Notes under the pieces: generated by a model
Databases searched by the model: none
Told to the model about the DNA's origin: nothing
What the model saw: only the letters and a program-made list of their open reading frames with translations
Program-made: the position numbers and the translations under genes
Assembly: GCA_030123545.1 (NCBI GenBank)
Contig: CP126124.1
Location: forward strand, 1,426,001 to 1,490,000
Direction: 5' to 3'
DNA length: 64,000 bases
Origin: Burkholderiaceae bacterium
GTDB taxonomy: Bacteria > Pseudomonadota > Gammaproteobacteria > Burkholderiales > Burkholderiaceae_C
Shown here: positions 7,398 to 15,672 of the stretch, piece after piece
How the letters are laid out: each line of letters starts with the position of its first letter
How positions within the stretch are numbered: the first letter of the stretch is position 1

Positions 7398-8648
7398 ATG
7401 ACCATGCCCCTGATGCGCCCGGAACGCAAGAATCCGGTGCTGCGCACGCGGCAGATGAATCTGCCGCCGTGGGCGCGTGGCCGGGTCGCGCTCGGCATGA
7501 CCGCGGCAGCCGCGGAAGGGCGCTTCGCGCTGCAGGTGTGCGCGGACTGCGGCGCCTTGCAGTACCCGCCGCGCGAGGCCTGTCATCGCTGTCTTTCGCC
7601 GCGCCTGCGCTGGCGCGAACAGTCGGGTGAAGGCGTCTTGCTCGGCACGACTACGCTGCACCACAGCAACGATCTGTTTTTTCGCGAGCGTCTGCCGTGG
7701 CGGCTCGGGTTGGTGCGCCTGGACGCTGGCCCGACGCTGATGGTCCATCTGCACGGCGAGGTCGATGCGGCGCCCGAGCGCGTGCTCGTCGGGGTGCGGC
7801 TCGACCGCGCCGGCCGGGCGGTATTGATCGGTTTTCCTGAGAACGGGAGTACGAACATGGTCGACGACAAGATGCTCCGTGAAATGACCTGCGACCCGAA
7901 ATTCCGCAAGGTTCTGGTGACCGACGGCAAGACCGGCGTCGGCCAGGCGCTGGTGCGCGCATTGGCGCAGGCCGGCGCCGACATCATCTGGGTCGGCTAT
8001 GCCGAACCGTGGAAGAAGCTGCCTGGCTGGAGCGAGATCGCCGCGCTGCCGCAGGTCACGCCGGTGCCGCTGGATCTCACCGACAGCCGGTCTGTGACCG
8101 AACTCGCCGGCGAGATCGGTGGCAAGGTGGACATCGTCGTCAACAACGCCGAAGTGCATCGCAGCTTCGGCATCGGCGCGCGGCGTGGAACCGACGTGGC
8201 GCGCGCCGAGATGGACGTCAACTATTTTGGCCTGCTGCGTCTGGCGCAGGAATTCGGTCCCGCGCTGAAAGGCCGTTCCGCCGATGGCGTCACGAATGCC
8301 ACGGCCTGGGTCAACCTGCTGTCGATCTACGCGCTGGCCAACTTCCCGCCGCACGGAACGTTTTCCGCGTCGAAAGCGGCCGCGCATTCACTCGCGCAGT
8401 GCCTGCGGGCCGAGATGCGTCCGGCCGGCATCCGCGTCGTCAACGTCTTTCCGGGACCGATCGACGACGAATGGAACCAGAACTTGCCGCCGCCGAAAGT
8501 GGCCCCGTCCGCGGTCGCCGCTGCGATCGTCAAGGCCTTGCGCGACGGCGTGGAGGACGTCTACCCGGGCGACGTCGCGCAGGAATGGCTTGAACGGTGG
8601 CTTGACAACCCGAAGGTGCTGGAGCGCGAACTGGCGGTCGGCGGCTGA
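7398..8648 (+). CDS. DUF35 (zinc ribbon-OB fold) protein fused to a degenerate SDR domain
   Basis: A 416-residue two-domain protein. Residues 1-152 form a DUF35 unit with an N-terminal helix, a zinc ribbon (Cys48, Cys51, Cys62, Cys65) and an OB fold. Residues 154-416 resemble a short-chain dehydrogenase, but the Gly motif reads TDGKTGVG, NNAG reads NNAE, and the catalytic Tyr of YxxxK is Phe322 (FSASK, Lys326). A catalytic SDR is thus doubtful. DUF35 proteins partner thiolase-like enzymes such as the one just upstream. The start follows a CGGAGG site. An internal ATG at 7857, with GGGAG eight bases before it, could also yield the SDR domain alone. Elsewhere DUF35 and SDR genes are normally separate. 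Confidence 0.88.
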   Translation: MTMPLMRPERKNPVLRTRQMNLPPWARGRVALGMTAAAAEGRFALQVCADCGALQYPPREACHRCLSPRLRWREQSGEGVLLGTTTLHHSNDLFFRERLPWRLGLVRLDAGPTLMVHLHGEVDAAPERVLVGVRLDRAGRAVLIGFPENGSTNMVDDKMLREMTCDPKFRKVLVTDGKTGVGQALVRALAQAGADIIWVGYAEPWKKLPGWSEIAALPQVTPVPLDLTDSRSVTELAGEIGGKVDIVVNNAEVHRSFGIGARRGTDVARAEMDVNYFGLLRLAQEFGPALKGRSADGVTNATAWVNLLSIYALANFPPHGTFSASKAAAHSLAQCLRAEMRPAGIRVVNVFPGPIDDEWNQNLPPPKVAPSAVAAAIVKALRDGVEDVYPGDVAQEWLERWLDNPKVLERELAVGG

Positions 8649-8664
8649 GAACCGGAGCGAAACG

Positions 8665-9480
8665 ATGACTGAAACGACGAGCCCCTCCTTGCCCGCGACA
8701 GAGATCCTCGGCGGCCTCGTGACTGCGATCGCAAGCGGACGGATTCGCGTGGTCGACCTGACCCAGACGCTGGCCCCCGATTTTCCGCAGATCGCGCTGC
8801 CGCCTGAAATGGGCCAGTGCTGGCCGTTCCGGATCGAGGAGGTCTCCAAGTACGACGAGCGCGGGCCGGGTTGGTACTGGAACAATTTTTCCTGCGGCGA
8901 GCACACGGGCACGCACTTCGACGCGCCGATTCACTGGATATCGGGGCGCGATCTGCCGAACAATTCGGTCGATACGATCCCGGCCCCGCATTTCGTCGCG
9001 CCCGCTTGCGTGATCGACTGCTCTGCCCAGACCGCGGCCGATCACGACTACCTGATGACGGTGGATGACATCGAGCGCTTCGAGGCGGAGCACGGCCGCA
9101 TTCCGGCCGGCGCCTGGGTGCTGATGCGCACCGACTGGTCGCAGCGCCGCGACCCCGAGGCGTATCAGAACTTCGACGAAACGGGGCAGCACACACCGGG
9201 GCCGAGTTCGGAAGCGGTGCAATTCCTGGTGGAGCGGCGCGGCGTTCTGGGTTTCGGCTCCGAGGCCATCGGCACCGATGCCGGTCAGGGCTACCACCTG
9301 CGCCCACCGTATCCATGCCACTACTTCATGCACGGCGCAGGGAGGTACGGCCTGCAGTGCCTGTGCAATCTGCATCTGCTGCCGCCGACCGGCGCAGTGC
9401 TGATCTGTCCGCCGCTGAAGATCCAGAAGGGCAGTGGAAGTCCGCTGCGCGTGCTGGCACTCGTGGGGAGCGGCGCATGA
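8665..9480 (+). CDS. cyclase-family / kynurenine formamidase-like metallohydrolase
   Basis: A 271-residue protein with the cyclase-family metal motif, His80-x3-His84-x-Asp86 and His90, in the segment EHTGTHFDAPIH. The family includes kynurenine formamidase and isatin hydrolase, which use Zn or Mn to hydrolyse amide or lactam bonds or act on dienes. Here it follows the DUF35-SDR gene by 16 bases and overlaps the next SDR by four, so it belongs to the same transcript. A hydrolytic or dehydrating step on a pathway intermediate is likely; the substrate is unknown. Confidence 0.85.
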   Translation: MTETTSPSLPATEILGGLVTAIASGRIRVVDLTQTLAPDFPQIALPPEMGQCWPFRIEEVSKYDERGPGWYWNNFSCGEHTGTHFDAPIHWISGRDLPNNSVDTIPAPHFVAPACVIDCSAQTAADHDYLMTVDDIERFEAEHGRIPAGAWVLMRTDWSQRRDPEAYQNFDETGQHTPGPSSEAVQFLVERRGVLGFGSEAIGTDAGQGYHLRPPYPCHYFMHGAGRYGLQCLCNLHLLPPTGAVLICPPLKIQKGSGSPLRVLALVGSGA

Positions 9481-10205
9481 GCAAGCCCGGAACAGCCGTG
9501 GTTACCGGCGGCAGCGCGGGCATCGGCAAGGCAATTTGCGCCGACCTGCTGCGGCGCGGATACCAGGTGGTGTCGCTGGCACGGCGAGCTAGCGACATTG
9601 CCGACCCGAAAATGCACAACATCCTGGTCGACCTGACGGACCGCGCGGCGACGGCCGACGCGGCGCGGGACGTGGCGCGCCGTTTCGAGGTGACGACCGT
9701 CGTCCACAACGCGGGCGTCATCCGCGCGGCGCTGCTGCCCGACGTGAAGCTCGCCGATCTGGACGCGCTGCTCGACCTGCATCTGGGCTGCGCGATCCAG
9801 CTCGTCCAGGCGGCGCTGCCGACGATGCGCGCGCAGCACTTCGGGCGCGTGGTGCTGCTGTCGTCGCGGGCCGCACTGGGCTTGGCGACCCGTACCAGTT
9901 ATTCAGCCACCAAGGCCGGCATGCTCGGCATGGCGCGCACCTGGGCGCTCGAACTCGCCCGGGACGGCATCACCGTCAACGTGGTCGCGCCGGGGCCGAT
10001 CCGTACCGACATGTTCTACGACGTCGTGGAGCAGGGCAGCGACAGGGAGCGGGCGCTGGCCGCGTCGATCCCGGTCGGACGGCTGGGCGAGGCCGACGAC
10101 GTGGCGCGATGCGTATCGTTTCTGGCGGATCCCGACAACGGATTCGTCACCGGGCAGGTGCTCTACGTGTGCGGCGGCACGAGCATCGGCAGTCTTTCGC
10201 TGTAA
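9477..10205 (+). CDS. short-chain dehydrogenase/reductase (FabG-like)
   Basis: A 242-residue classical SDR. The cofactor motif TGGSAGIG is at residues 10-17, HNAG replaces NNAG, and the catalytic Tyr142 and Lys146 lie in YSATK. The C-terminal GQVLYVCGGTS is typical. It should be an active NAD(P)-dependent alcohol/ketone oxidoreductase. Its ATG overlaps the upstream stop codon. In this run it could oxidise the dihydrodiol or a hydroxyacyl-CoA; the sequence does not decide between these. Confidence 0.9.
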   Translation: MSKPGTAVVTGGSAGIGKAICADLLRRGYQVVSLARRASDIADPKMHNILVDLTDRAATADAARDVARRFEVTTVVHNAGVIRAALLPDVKLADLDALLDLHLGCAIQLVQAALPTMRAQHFGRVVLLSSRAALGLATRTSYSATKAGMLGMARTWALELARDGITVNVVAPGPIRTDMFYDVVEQGSDRERALAASIPVGRLGEADDVARCVSFLADPDNGFVTGQVLYVCGGTSIGSLSL

Positions 10206-10224
10206 CTTGTCTAGGAGACTTCGA

Positions 10225-11376
10225 ATGAAAAACATATTGCGTTCGGTTGCCGTGGCCGCATTGGCGGCTGGAGTGGGGGTCGGCGCCTGGGCCGCAGACC
10301 TGAAGGTCGGTTTCATCACCTCGCTATCCGGGCCGGTATCGTCGCTCGGCATTCCGTACGAGAAAGGCATCAAGGCTGCATTGGCGTACAAGCCCGAGGT
10401 GGCTGGCCACAAGATCCAGATGATCGAACTCGACGACGCGTCCGACCCGTCGACGGCGGCGCGCGATGCGCGCAAGCTGATCAACGAAGACAAGGTGGAC
10501 GTGATCATCGGAACCGCCGGCTCGCCGGGCGCGCTCGCCATCGCCGCCGTCGCGCGCGAGACGAAGACGCCGCTGATATCGATCGCCAACGCGAATCTGC
10601 CCGGCGAAGACGGCGCATGGATGATCACGGTGCCGCAGCCGGCACCGCTGATGGTCGGTGCCGTGGTCGACCACATGAAAAAAGATGGCGTCAAGACCGT
10701 CGGCTACATCGGCTTCTCGGATGCGTGGGGCGACCTGGTCTACGACTCACTGATGAAGGCGGCGGAAAAGGACGGCATCAAGGTTGTCACGAACGAGCGC
10801 TATGCCCGCTCGGACCAGTCGGTTACCGGCCAGGCGCTGAAGGTCATCGCCGCGCGTCCCGACGCCGTGATCACCGGCGGCTCGGGCACGCCGGGCGCGC
10901 TGCCTTACCTTGCGCTCGCGCAACTTGGCTACAAGGGGAAGATTTACGGCACCCATGCGCTGATCAACCCTGATTTCGTGCGCGTCGGCGGCGCTGCCGT
11001 GGAGGGGCTGCTGGCTCCGACAGGACCCGTCGTCGTCGCCGAACAGCTGCCGGAGTCCAATCCGATCCGAAAGGTGTCGCTGGATTTCCGGTCTGCTTAC
11101 AAGAAGGCGAACGGCGTGGAGCCGACCGACGCGTTCTCGGCCTATTCGTTCGACGCCTGGCTGATCTTTGCCGACGCGGCCGCACGTGCGCTGCCGAAGG
11201 CGCAGCCGGGGACGCCGCAGTTTCGCGTGGCGCTGCACGATGCGATCAACAGCACGCACGAACTCGTCGGCACGCACGGCGTCTACAACTTCAACCCGAA
11301 CAGCCGCTACGGTGTCGACGAGCGAGCCCGTGTGATGGTGAGGCTCGAGAAGGGGCAATGGAAGCTGGTGCCCTGA
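10225..11376 (+). CDS. ABC transporter periplasmic binding protein, branched-chain amino acid type (copy 1)
   Basis: A 383-residue Leu/Ile/Val-type binding protein. The ATG at 10225 begins a clear signal peptide (MKN followed by a hydrophobic stretch ending AWA-AD near residue 23) and has AGGAGA just upstream. A TTG six codons earlier would only extend the peptide. The mature protein starts DLKVGF, as in the two other copies. Such proteins are recruited in catabolic clusters for aromatic acids. Three related copies with one permease set (15673-19389) suggest uptake of several related ligands. Confidence 0.92.
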   Translation: MKNILRSVAVAALAAGVGVGAWAADLKVGFITSLSGPVSSLGIPYEKGIKAALAYKPEVAGHKIQMIELDDASDPSTAARDARKLINEDKVDVIIGTAGSPGALAIAAVARETKTPLISIANANLPGEDGAWMITVPQPAPLMVGAVVDHMKKDGVKTVGYIGFSDAWGDLVYDSLMKAAEKDGIKVVTNERYARSDQSVTGQALKVIAARPDAVITGGSGTPGALPYLALAQLGYKGKIYGTHALINPDFVRVGGAAVEGLLAPTGPVVVAEQLPESNPIRKVSLDFRSAYKKANGVEPTDAFSAYSFDAWLIFADAAARALPKAQPGTPQFRVALHDAINSTHELVGTHGVYNFNPNSRYGVDERARVMVRLEKGQWKLVP

Positions 11377-11443
11377 GCGTCCTGGCTCGGACTGTCCGCC
11401 GACTCGCGCGGCTTGCGGCGGACCGTCCGGCATCGTTGAACGG

Positions 11444-12601
11444 ATGACAATGAATACTCTCCTTCGCCTAGTCTGTGCGACGGCACTGACTGCGGCAGTC
11501 GCCGCGACCGCGTCAGCCGCTGACCTGAAGATCGGCTTCATCAGCTCGATGTCGGGGCCGGTATCGGGCCTCGGCATTCCTTATGCGAAAGGCATTCAGG
11601 TGGCGCTTGCGCAGCGACCCGAGATTGCCGGGCACAAGGTGCAGCTCATCATGCTCGACGATGCGTCCGATCCGACGACTGCGGCGCGCGACGCGCGCAA
11701 GCTGGTTGCCGAAGACCACGTCGACGTACTGATCGGCACGTCCGGCGTTCCGGGAGCGATGGCGATCGCGGCCGTCGCGCGCGAGACCAAGACGCCGCTG
11801 ATCTCGCCGACGCCGGTGAATCTGCCGTCCGACGACGGGGGTTGGGTCGTCACTTCGTCGCAGCCGTTTCCGCTGATGGTCAGCGCCGTCGTCGATCGCA
11901 TGAAGCGCTCGGGCGTCAAGACGGTGGCTTACATCGGCTTCTCCGATGCGCTGGGTGATCTCGCCTACGACTCGCTGGTCAAGGCAGCGCAGCCGGCGGG
12001 CATCAAGGTCGTCGCCAACGAACGCTATGCGCGCAGCGATTCGTCGGTGGCCGGCCAGATCCTCCGGATCCTGGGCACCCACCCCGACGCGGTGTTTGCC
12101 GGCAATTCGGGGTCGCCTGGCGCGCTGCCCTACCTGGCTCTGGCCGAGCGCGGCTACAAGGGCCAGTTGTATGGAACGCATGGCCTGATCAACGCCGATT
12201 TCGTGCGCGTCGCGGGGAGTTCCGCCAATGGATTGATGGTTCCGAGCGGGCCCGTGATGGTGGCCGAGCAATTGCCTGCGAGCAATCCGGTGCGCAGCGT
12301 GGCCATCGAATTCCGCGAGGCGTACAAGCGCAAGGAGGGCGCCTACCCGGTGGACGCGTTTGCCGCCTACACCTACGACGCGTATCTGGTGTTTGCGGAC
12401 GCTGCGGCGCGTGCGATGAAGGGCGCCGCGCCGGGAACGCCGGCGTTTCGGGCGGCGCTGCGCGACGCGATCGCCGCGACACACGAGCTTGCAGGCACGC
12501 AGGGTGTCTACAACTTCCGACCGAACGAGGCCTACGGCCTGGACAAGCGCTCGGCGCTCGTGATCCGGCTCGAACAGGGGCAGTGGAAGCTCGTGCCTTG
12601 A
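11444..12601 (+). CDS. ABC transporter periplasmic binding protein (copy 2)
   Basis: A 385-residue paralogue of the protein at 10225, with signal peptide (cleavage likely after ASA), then DLKIGF. The mid region shares the blocks VKTVAYIGFSDA and NERYARSDSSVAGQ with its neighbours. It could start two codons later at a second ATG. The binding pocket has diverged from copies 1 and 3, so a different but related ligand is plausible. It lies between copy 1 and the second dioxygenase pair. Confidence 0.91.
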   Translation: MTMNTLLRLVCATALTAAVAATASAADLKIGFISSMSGPVSGLGIPYAKGIQVALAQRPEIAGHKVQLIMLDDASDPTTAARDARKLVAEDHVDVLIGTSGVPGAMAIAAVARETKTPLISPTPVNLPSDDGGWVVTSSQPFPLMVSAVVDRMKRSGVKTVAYIGFSDALGDLAYDSLVKAAQPAGIKVVANERYARSDSSVAGQILRILGTHPDAVFAGNSGSPGALPYLALAERGYKGQLYGTHGLINADFVRVAGSSANGLMVPSGPVMVAEQLPASNPVRSVAIEFREAYKRKEGAYPVDAFAAYTYDAYLVFADAAARAMKGAAPGTPAFRAALRDAIAATHELAGTQGVYNFRPNEAYGLDKRSALVIRLEQGQWKLVP

Positions 12602-12632
12602 GCGGGACCGGTTCGCCTACTACGCCACGAAG

Positions 12633-13949
12633 ATGACAGCGTACCGCCGCCCGGCCGATATCGCCGCACTCGTCGAAGACGACCGCGTGCACCGCGACTT
12701 GTACCTGAGCGACGAACTGTTCGCGCTCGAACAGCAGCACTTCTTCGCCAACACCTGGAGCTATCTCGGTCACGCCAGTCAGGTGCCGGCCGCGGGCGAC
12801 TACCTCGCGGTCGAAATCGCCGGCCGCCCGCTGTTGATGGTGCGCCAGGGCGATGGCGGCATTCGCGTGCTCTACAACCGCTGCGCGCACAAGGGCTCGA
12901 AGCTGGTCAGCGACGAATGCGGCAGTAGCGGCAAGTTCTTTCGCTGCCCGTACCATGCCTGGACCTACAGGCTCGACGGGACGCCGCTGTCGATTCCGCT
13001 CAAGAGCGGCTACGAGGGTACGCGACTGAAGGACTGCGAGTCGGGCCGCGGGATGGTCGCGCTCCGCCATGTCGCGGTCTACCGGGACTTCGTGTTCGTG
13101 AAGATCGGCGACGCCGGGCCGGATTTCGAGAGCTACTTCGGCGCTGCGCTGCGCGCAATCGACAACCTCGTCGACCGTTCTCCGGTGGGCCGGCTGCGCA
13201 TCGATGGCGGGGTGCTGCGCAACATCATCCATTGCAACTGGAAGATGTACCTGGAGAACATCAACGACACGGTCCACCCGGTGTCGACCCACGAGTCGGC
13301 CGCGCAAGCGGCCAATGCCCTGTGGCAGGGCCAGCCGGCCGAAGCGCCCAAGCCGATGGCGATGGAGCAAATCCTGCCGTTCGGCGAGAGCTACGACTTC
13401 TTCGACCGCATGGGGGCGCGCGTCTACCCGAACGGGCACAGCATGCTCGGCATCAACTTCAGCATTCACTCGGGTTACGCGCAAATGCCTGACTACGAGC
13501 AGGCGCTGGCCGCTGCGCATGGGGTGGAGCGCGCAGCCGAGATCCTGCAGCGTTCGCCGCAGAATTCGGTGTGCTTCCCGAGCCTCGCACTCAAGGGCTC
13601 GCCCCAGGCGTTCCGCGTGATCCGTCCGCTCGCGGCCGACCGCACGCTGATCGAAGCCTGGAGCCTGCGCGTCGAGGGCGCGCCGGAGCTGCTGTTCGAG
13701 CGCTCGATGAGCTACAACCGGCTTGCGTTCTCTCCGATGTCGGTGGTCGCGCACGACGACGTCCATCTGTTCGAGGGCATGCAGCAGGGCCTGCGCGGCG
13801 AAGGCAACGACTGGATCAGCCTGCACCGCGGCTTCGACCCTGCGGAACGGGCCGCGCCGATCCTCGATGTCAACGGCACGAACGAGATCCTGATGCGCAA
13901 CCAGTTCCGTGCCTGGGTCGAGTTCATGACGATGTCGATGCCGGAGTGA
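12633..13949 (+). CDS. Rieske aromatic ring-hydroxylating dioxygenase, alpha subunit (pair 2)
   Basis: A 438-residue large subunit. Rieske ligands are Cys84-x-His86 (CAHKG rather than CPHKG) and Cys105-x2-His108. The iron site Asp212-x2-His215-x4-His220 lies in NDTVHPVSTH. It is clearly homologous to pair 1 across its length but substantially diverged, so this is not a recent duplication. No dedicated reductase or ferredoxin accompanies it; the reductase at 1681 probably serves both. It sits between binding-protein genes, which suggests recruitment as a module with its own transporter component for a related substrate. Confidence 0.92.
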   Translation: MTAYRRPADIAALVEDDRVHRDLYLSDELFALEQQHFFANTWSYLGHASQVPAAGDYLAVEIAGRPLLMVRQGDGGIRVLYNRCAHKGSKLVSDECGSSGKFFRCPYHAWTYRLDGTPLSIPLKSGYEGTRLKDCESGRGMVALRHVAVYRDFVFVKIGDAGPDFESYFGAALRAIDNLVDRSPVGRLRIDGGVLRNIIHCNWKMYLENINDTVHPVSTHESAAQAANALWQGQPAEAPKPMAMEQILPFGESYDFFDRMGARVYPNGHSMLGINFSIHSGYAQMPDYEQALAAAHGVERAAEILQRSPQNSVCFPSLALKGSPQAFRVIRPLAADRTLIEAWSLRVEGAPELLFERSMSYNRLAFSPMSVVAHDDVHLFEGMQQGLRGEGNDWISLHRGFDPAERAAPILDVNGTNEILMRNQFRAWVEFMTMSMPE

Positions 13950-13953
13950 CGCG

Positions 13954-14439
13954 ATGACCGAGACGACGGAACTGTCGCTGTTCGAATTCATTGCGCACGA
14001 GGCGCAGCTGCTCGACGCGCTGCGCCTGGACGAGTGGCTGGCGCTGTTCGCCGACGACGGCCGCTACTGGGTGCCGCTGCGGGGGGCGCTGCAGGCCGAT
14101 GACGGCACGCACAATGCGCTCGCCGATGAAGACCGGCTGCTGCTCTCGCTGCGCATAGCGCGGCTGAAGAACCCGCGCGCCCATTCGCAGCATCCGCCGA
14201 GCCGCTGCCAGCATGTGCTGCAGCAGCCCACCGTCGTTCATGCCGATGCCGCTGCGCGCCGCTACGAACTGCGCACCCCGTTCGTCTATGTCGAGGCGCG
14301 CGCAGACCGGCAACTGATGCTGACCGGCTGCTGTCGCCACCGGTTGATCGACACGTCAGACGGGCTGCGCATCGAGCTCAAGCGCGTCGACCTGTTGAAT
14401 CCGGGGGCCGCGCTGCCGGCCATCCAGCTCTTTCCATGA
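13954..14439 (+). CDS. aromatic ring-hydroxylating dioxygenase, beta subunit (pair 2)
   Basis: A 161-residue small subunit four bases after its alpha partner. It shares with pair 1 the blocks LFADDGRYWVPL, ELKRVDLLN and PAIQLFP. The middle of the protein (residues 45-75) differs most from pair 1. It overlaps the possible upstream start of the next binding protein. Confidence 0.91.
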   Translation: MTETTELSLFEFIAHEAQLLDALRLDEWLALFADDGRYWVPLRGALQADDGTHNALADEDRLLLSLRIARLKNPRAHSQHPPSRCQHVLQQPTVVHADAAARRYELRTPFVYVEARADRQLMLTGCCRHRLIDTSDGLRIELKRVDLLNPGAALPAIQLFP

Positions 14440-14492
14440 TCGACGGCGCGAATCCGGCGATGCCCACGCAACCCAATCCAACGAGCAACAAG

Positions 14493-15644
14493 ATGAAGAG
14501 ACTCATTCTCCATGCCGCCGCCGTGACCTGCGCCTTCGCCCTTGCCACAGGCGCGCGCGCCGCCGACCTGAAGGTCGGCCTAAGCGTGTCGCTGACCGGG
14601 CCGAATTCCTCGCTGGGGATTCCGTACGCGAAAGGGATGAAGGCGGCGCTGGCCTACAAGCCGGAGATCGACGGACGCAAGATCGATCTGATCGTGCTCG
14701 ACGACGCCTCCGATCCGACGAATGCGGGGCGCAACGCCCGCAAGCTGGTCGAAGAGGACAAGGTCGATGTGCTGATGGGAACCTCGGGGGTGCCGGCGGC
14801 GATCGCGATCGCGCAGGTGGCGCGCGAGAGCAAGACGCCAATGATCGGGCTGACTCCGATCTCGATCGACGCCGCCGAGAACCCGTGGGTGCACACGGTC
14901 GCGCAGCCGACGCAGCTGATGGTCGACGCGGTGGTCGAGCGCATGAAGCGCGACGGCGTGAAGACCGTCGGGTACATCGGCTTCTCCGACGCATGGGGCG
15001 ATCTGGTCTACAACGCGCTGACGAAGGCCGCACCGTCGGCCGGCATCAAGGTGGTCGCGAACGAGCGTTATGCGCGCTCCGACCAGTCGGTCGCGGGGCA
15101 GGTGCTGCGCGTCATCGTGCAACACCCGGATGCCGTGATGGACGGCGGCGCCGGCACGCCCGGGGCGCTGCCGTTCCTGGCGCTTGCCGAGCGCGGCTAC
15201 AAGGGCCGGCTGTACGGCCAGCATGGCCTGATCAACCCGGACTTCCTGCGCGTCGCCGGCGCATCGGCGCAAGGCGCGATCATGCCGACCGGTCCGGTGA
15301 TCGTCGCCGACCAGTTGCCCGACGACTACCCGACGAAGAAGATCGCGCTCGAGTTTCACAAGGTGTACCAGCGCGTGAACGGGGTGCCGTCGACCGACGC
15401 GTTCTCGGCCTATTCGTTCGATGCGTGGCTGGTGTTCGGGGACGCCGCGTCGCGTGCGCTGCCGAAGGCGCAGCCCGGCACGCCCGCGTTCCGGGTCGCG
15501 TTGCGTGACGCGATCGCAAGCACCCACGAGGTGGTCGGCACCCACGGCGTCTACAACTTCAAGCCGGGCGATCTGTACGGCGTCGACCAACGCGCGCGCG
15601 TGATCGTCAAGGTGGACAACGGCAAATGGGTGCTCGCGCCGTGA
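14493..15644 (+). CDS. ABC transporter periplasmic binding protein (copy 3)
   Basis: A 383-residue paralogue of the proteins at 10225 and 11444. The open frame extends back to 14436, but the ATG at 14493 starts a proper signal peptide (MKR, hydrophobic core, GARA-AD), so it is preferred. The mature start DLKVGL and the YIGFSDAWGDLVYN block match copy 1. It directly precedes the permease genes and is the copy best placed to be the standard partner of this transporter. Confidence 0.91.
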   Translation: MKRLILHAAAVTCAFALATGARAADLKVGLSVSLTGPNSSLGIPYAKGMKAALAYKPEIDGRKIDLIVLDDASDPTNAGRNARKLVEEDKVDVLMGTSGVPAAIAIAQVARESKTPMIGLTPISIDAAENPWVHTVAQPTQLMVDAVVERMKRDGVKTVGYIGFSDAWGDLVYNALTKAAPSAGIKVVANERYARSDQSVAGQVLRVIVQHPDAVMDGGAGTPGALPFLALAERGYKGRLYGQHGLINPDFLRVAGASAQGAIMPTGPVIVADQLPDDYPTKKIALEFHKVYQRVNGVPSTDAFSAYSFDAWLVFGDAASRALPKAQPGTPAFRVALRDAIASTHEVVGTHGVYNFKPGDLYGVDQRARVIVKVDNGKWVLAP

Positions 15645-15672
15645 CGCGGCCGGGCGCAAAGGAGACTGTCCG

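Noticed and set aside
12189..13991. 600-codon minus-strand open frame opposite the second dioxygenase
   Set aside because: It lies antisense to clear Rieske and iron-site motifs and spans two genes; no domain is recognisable.
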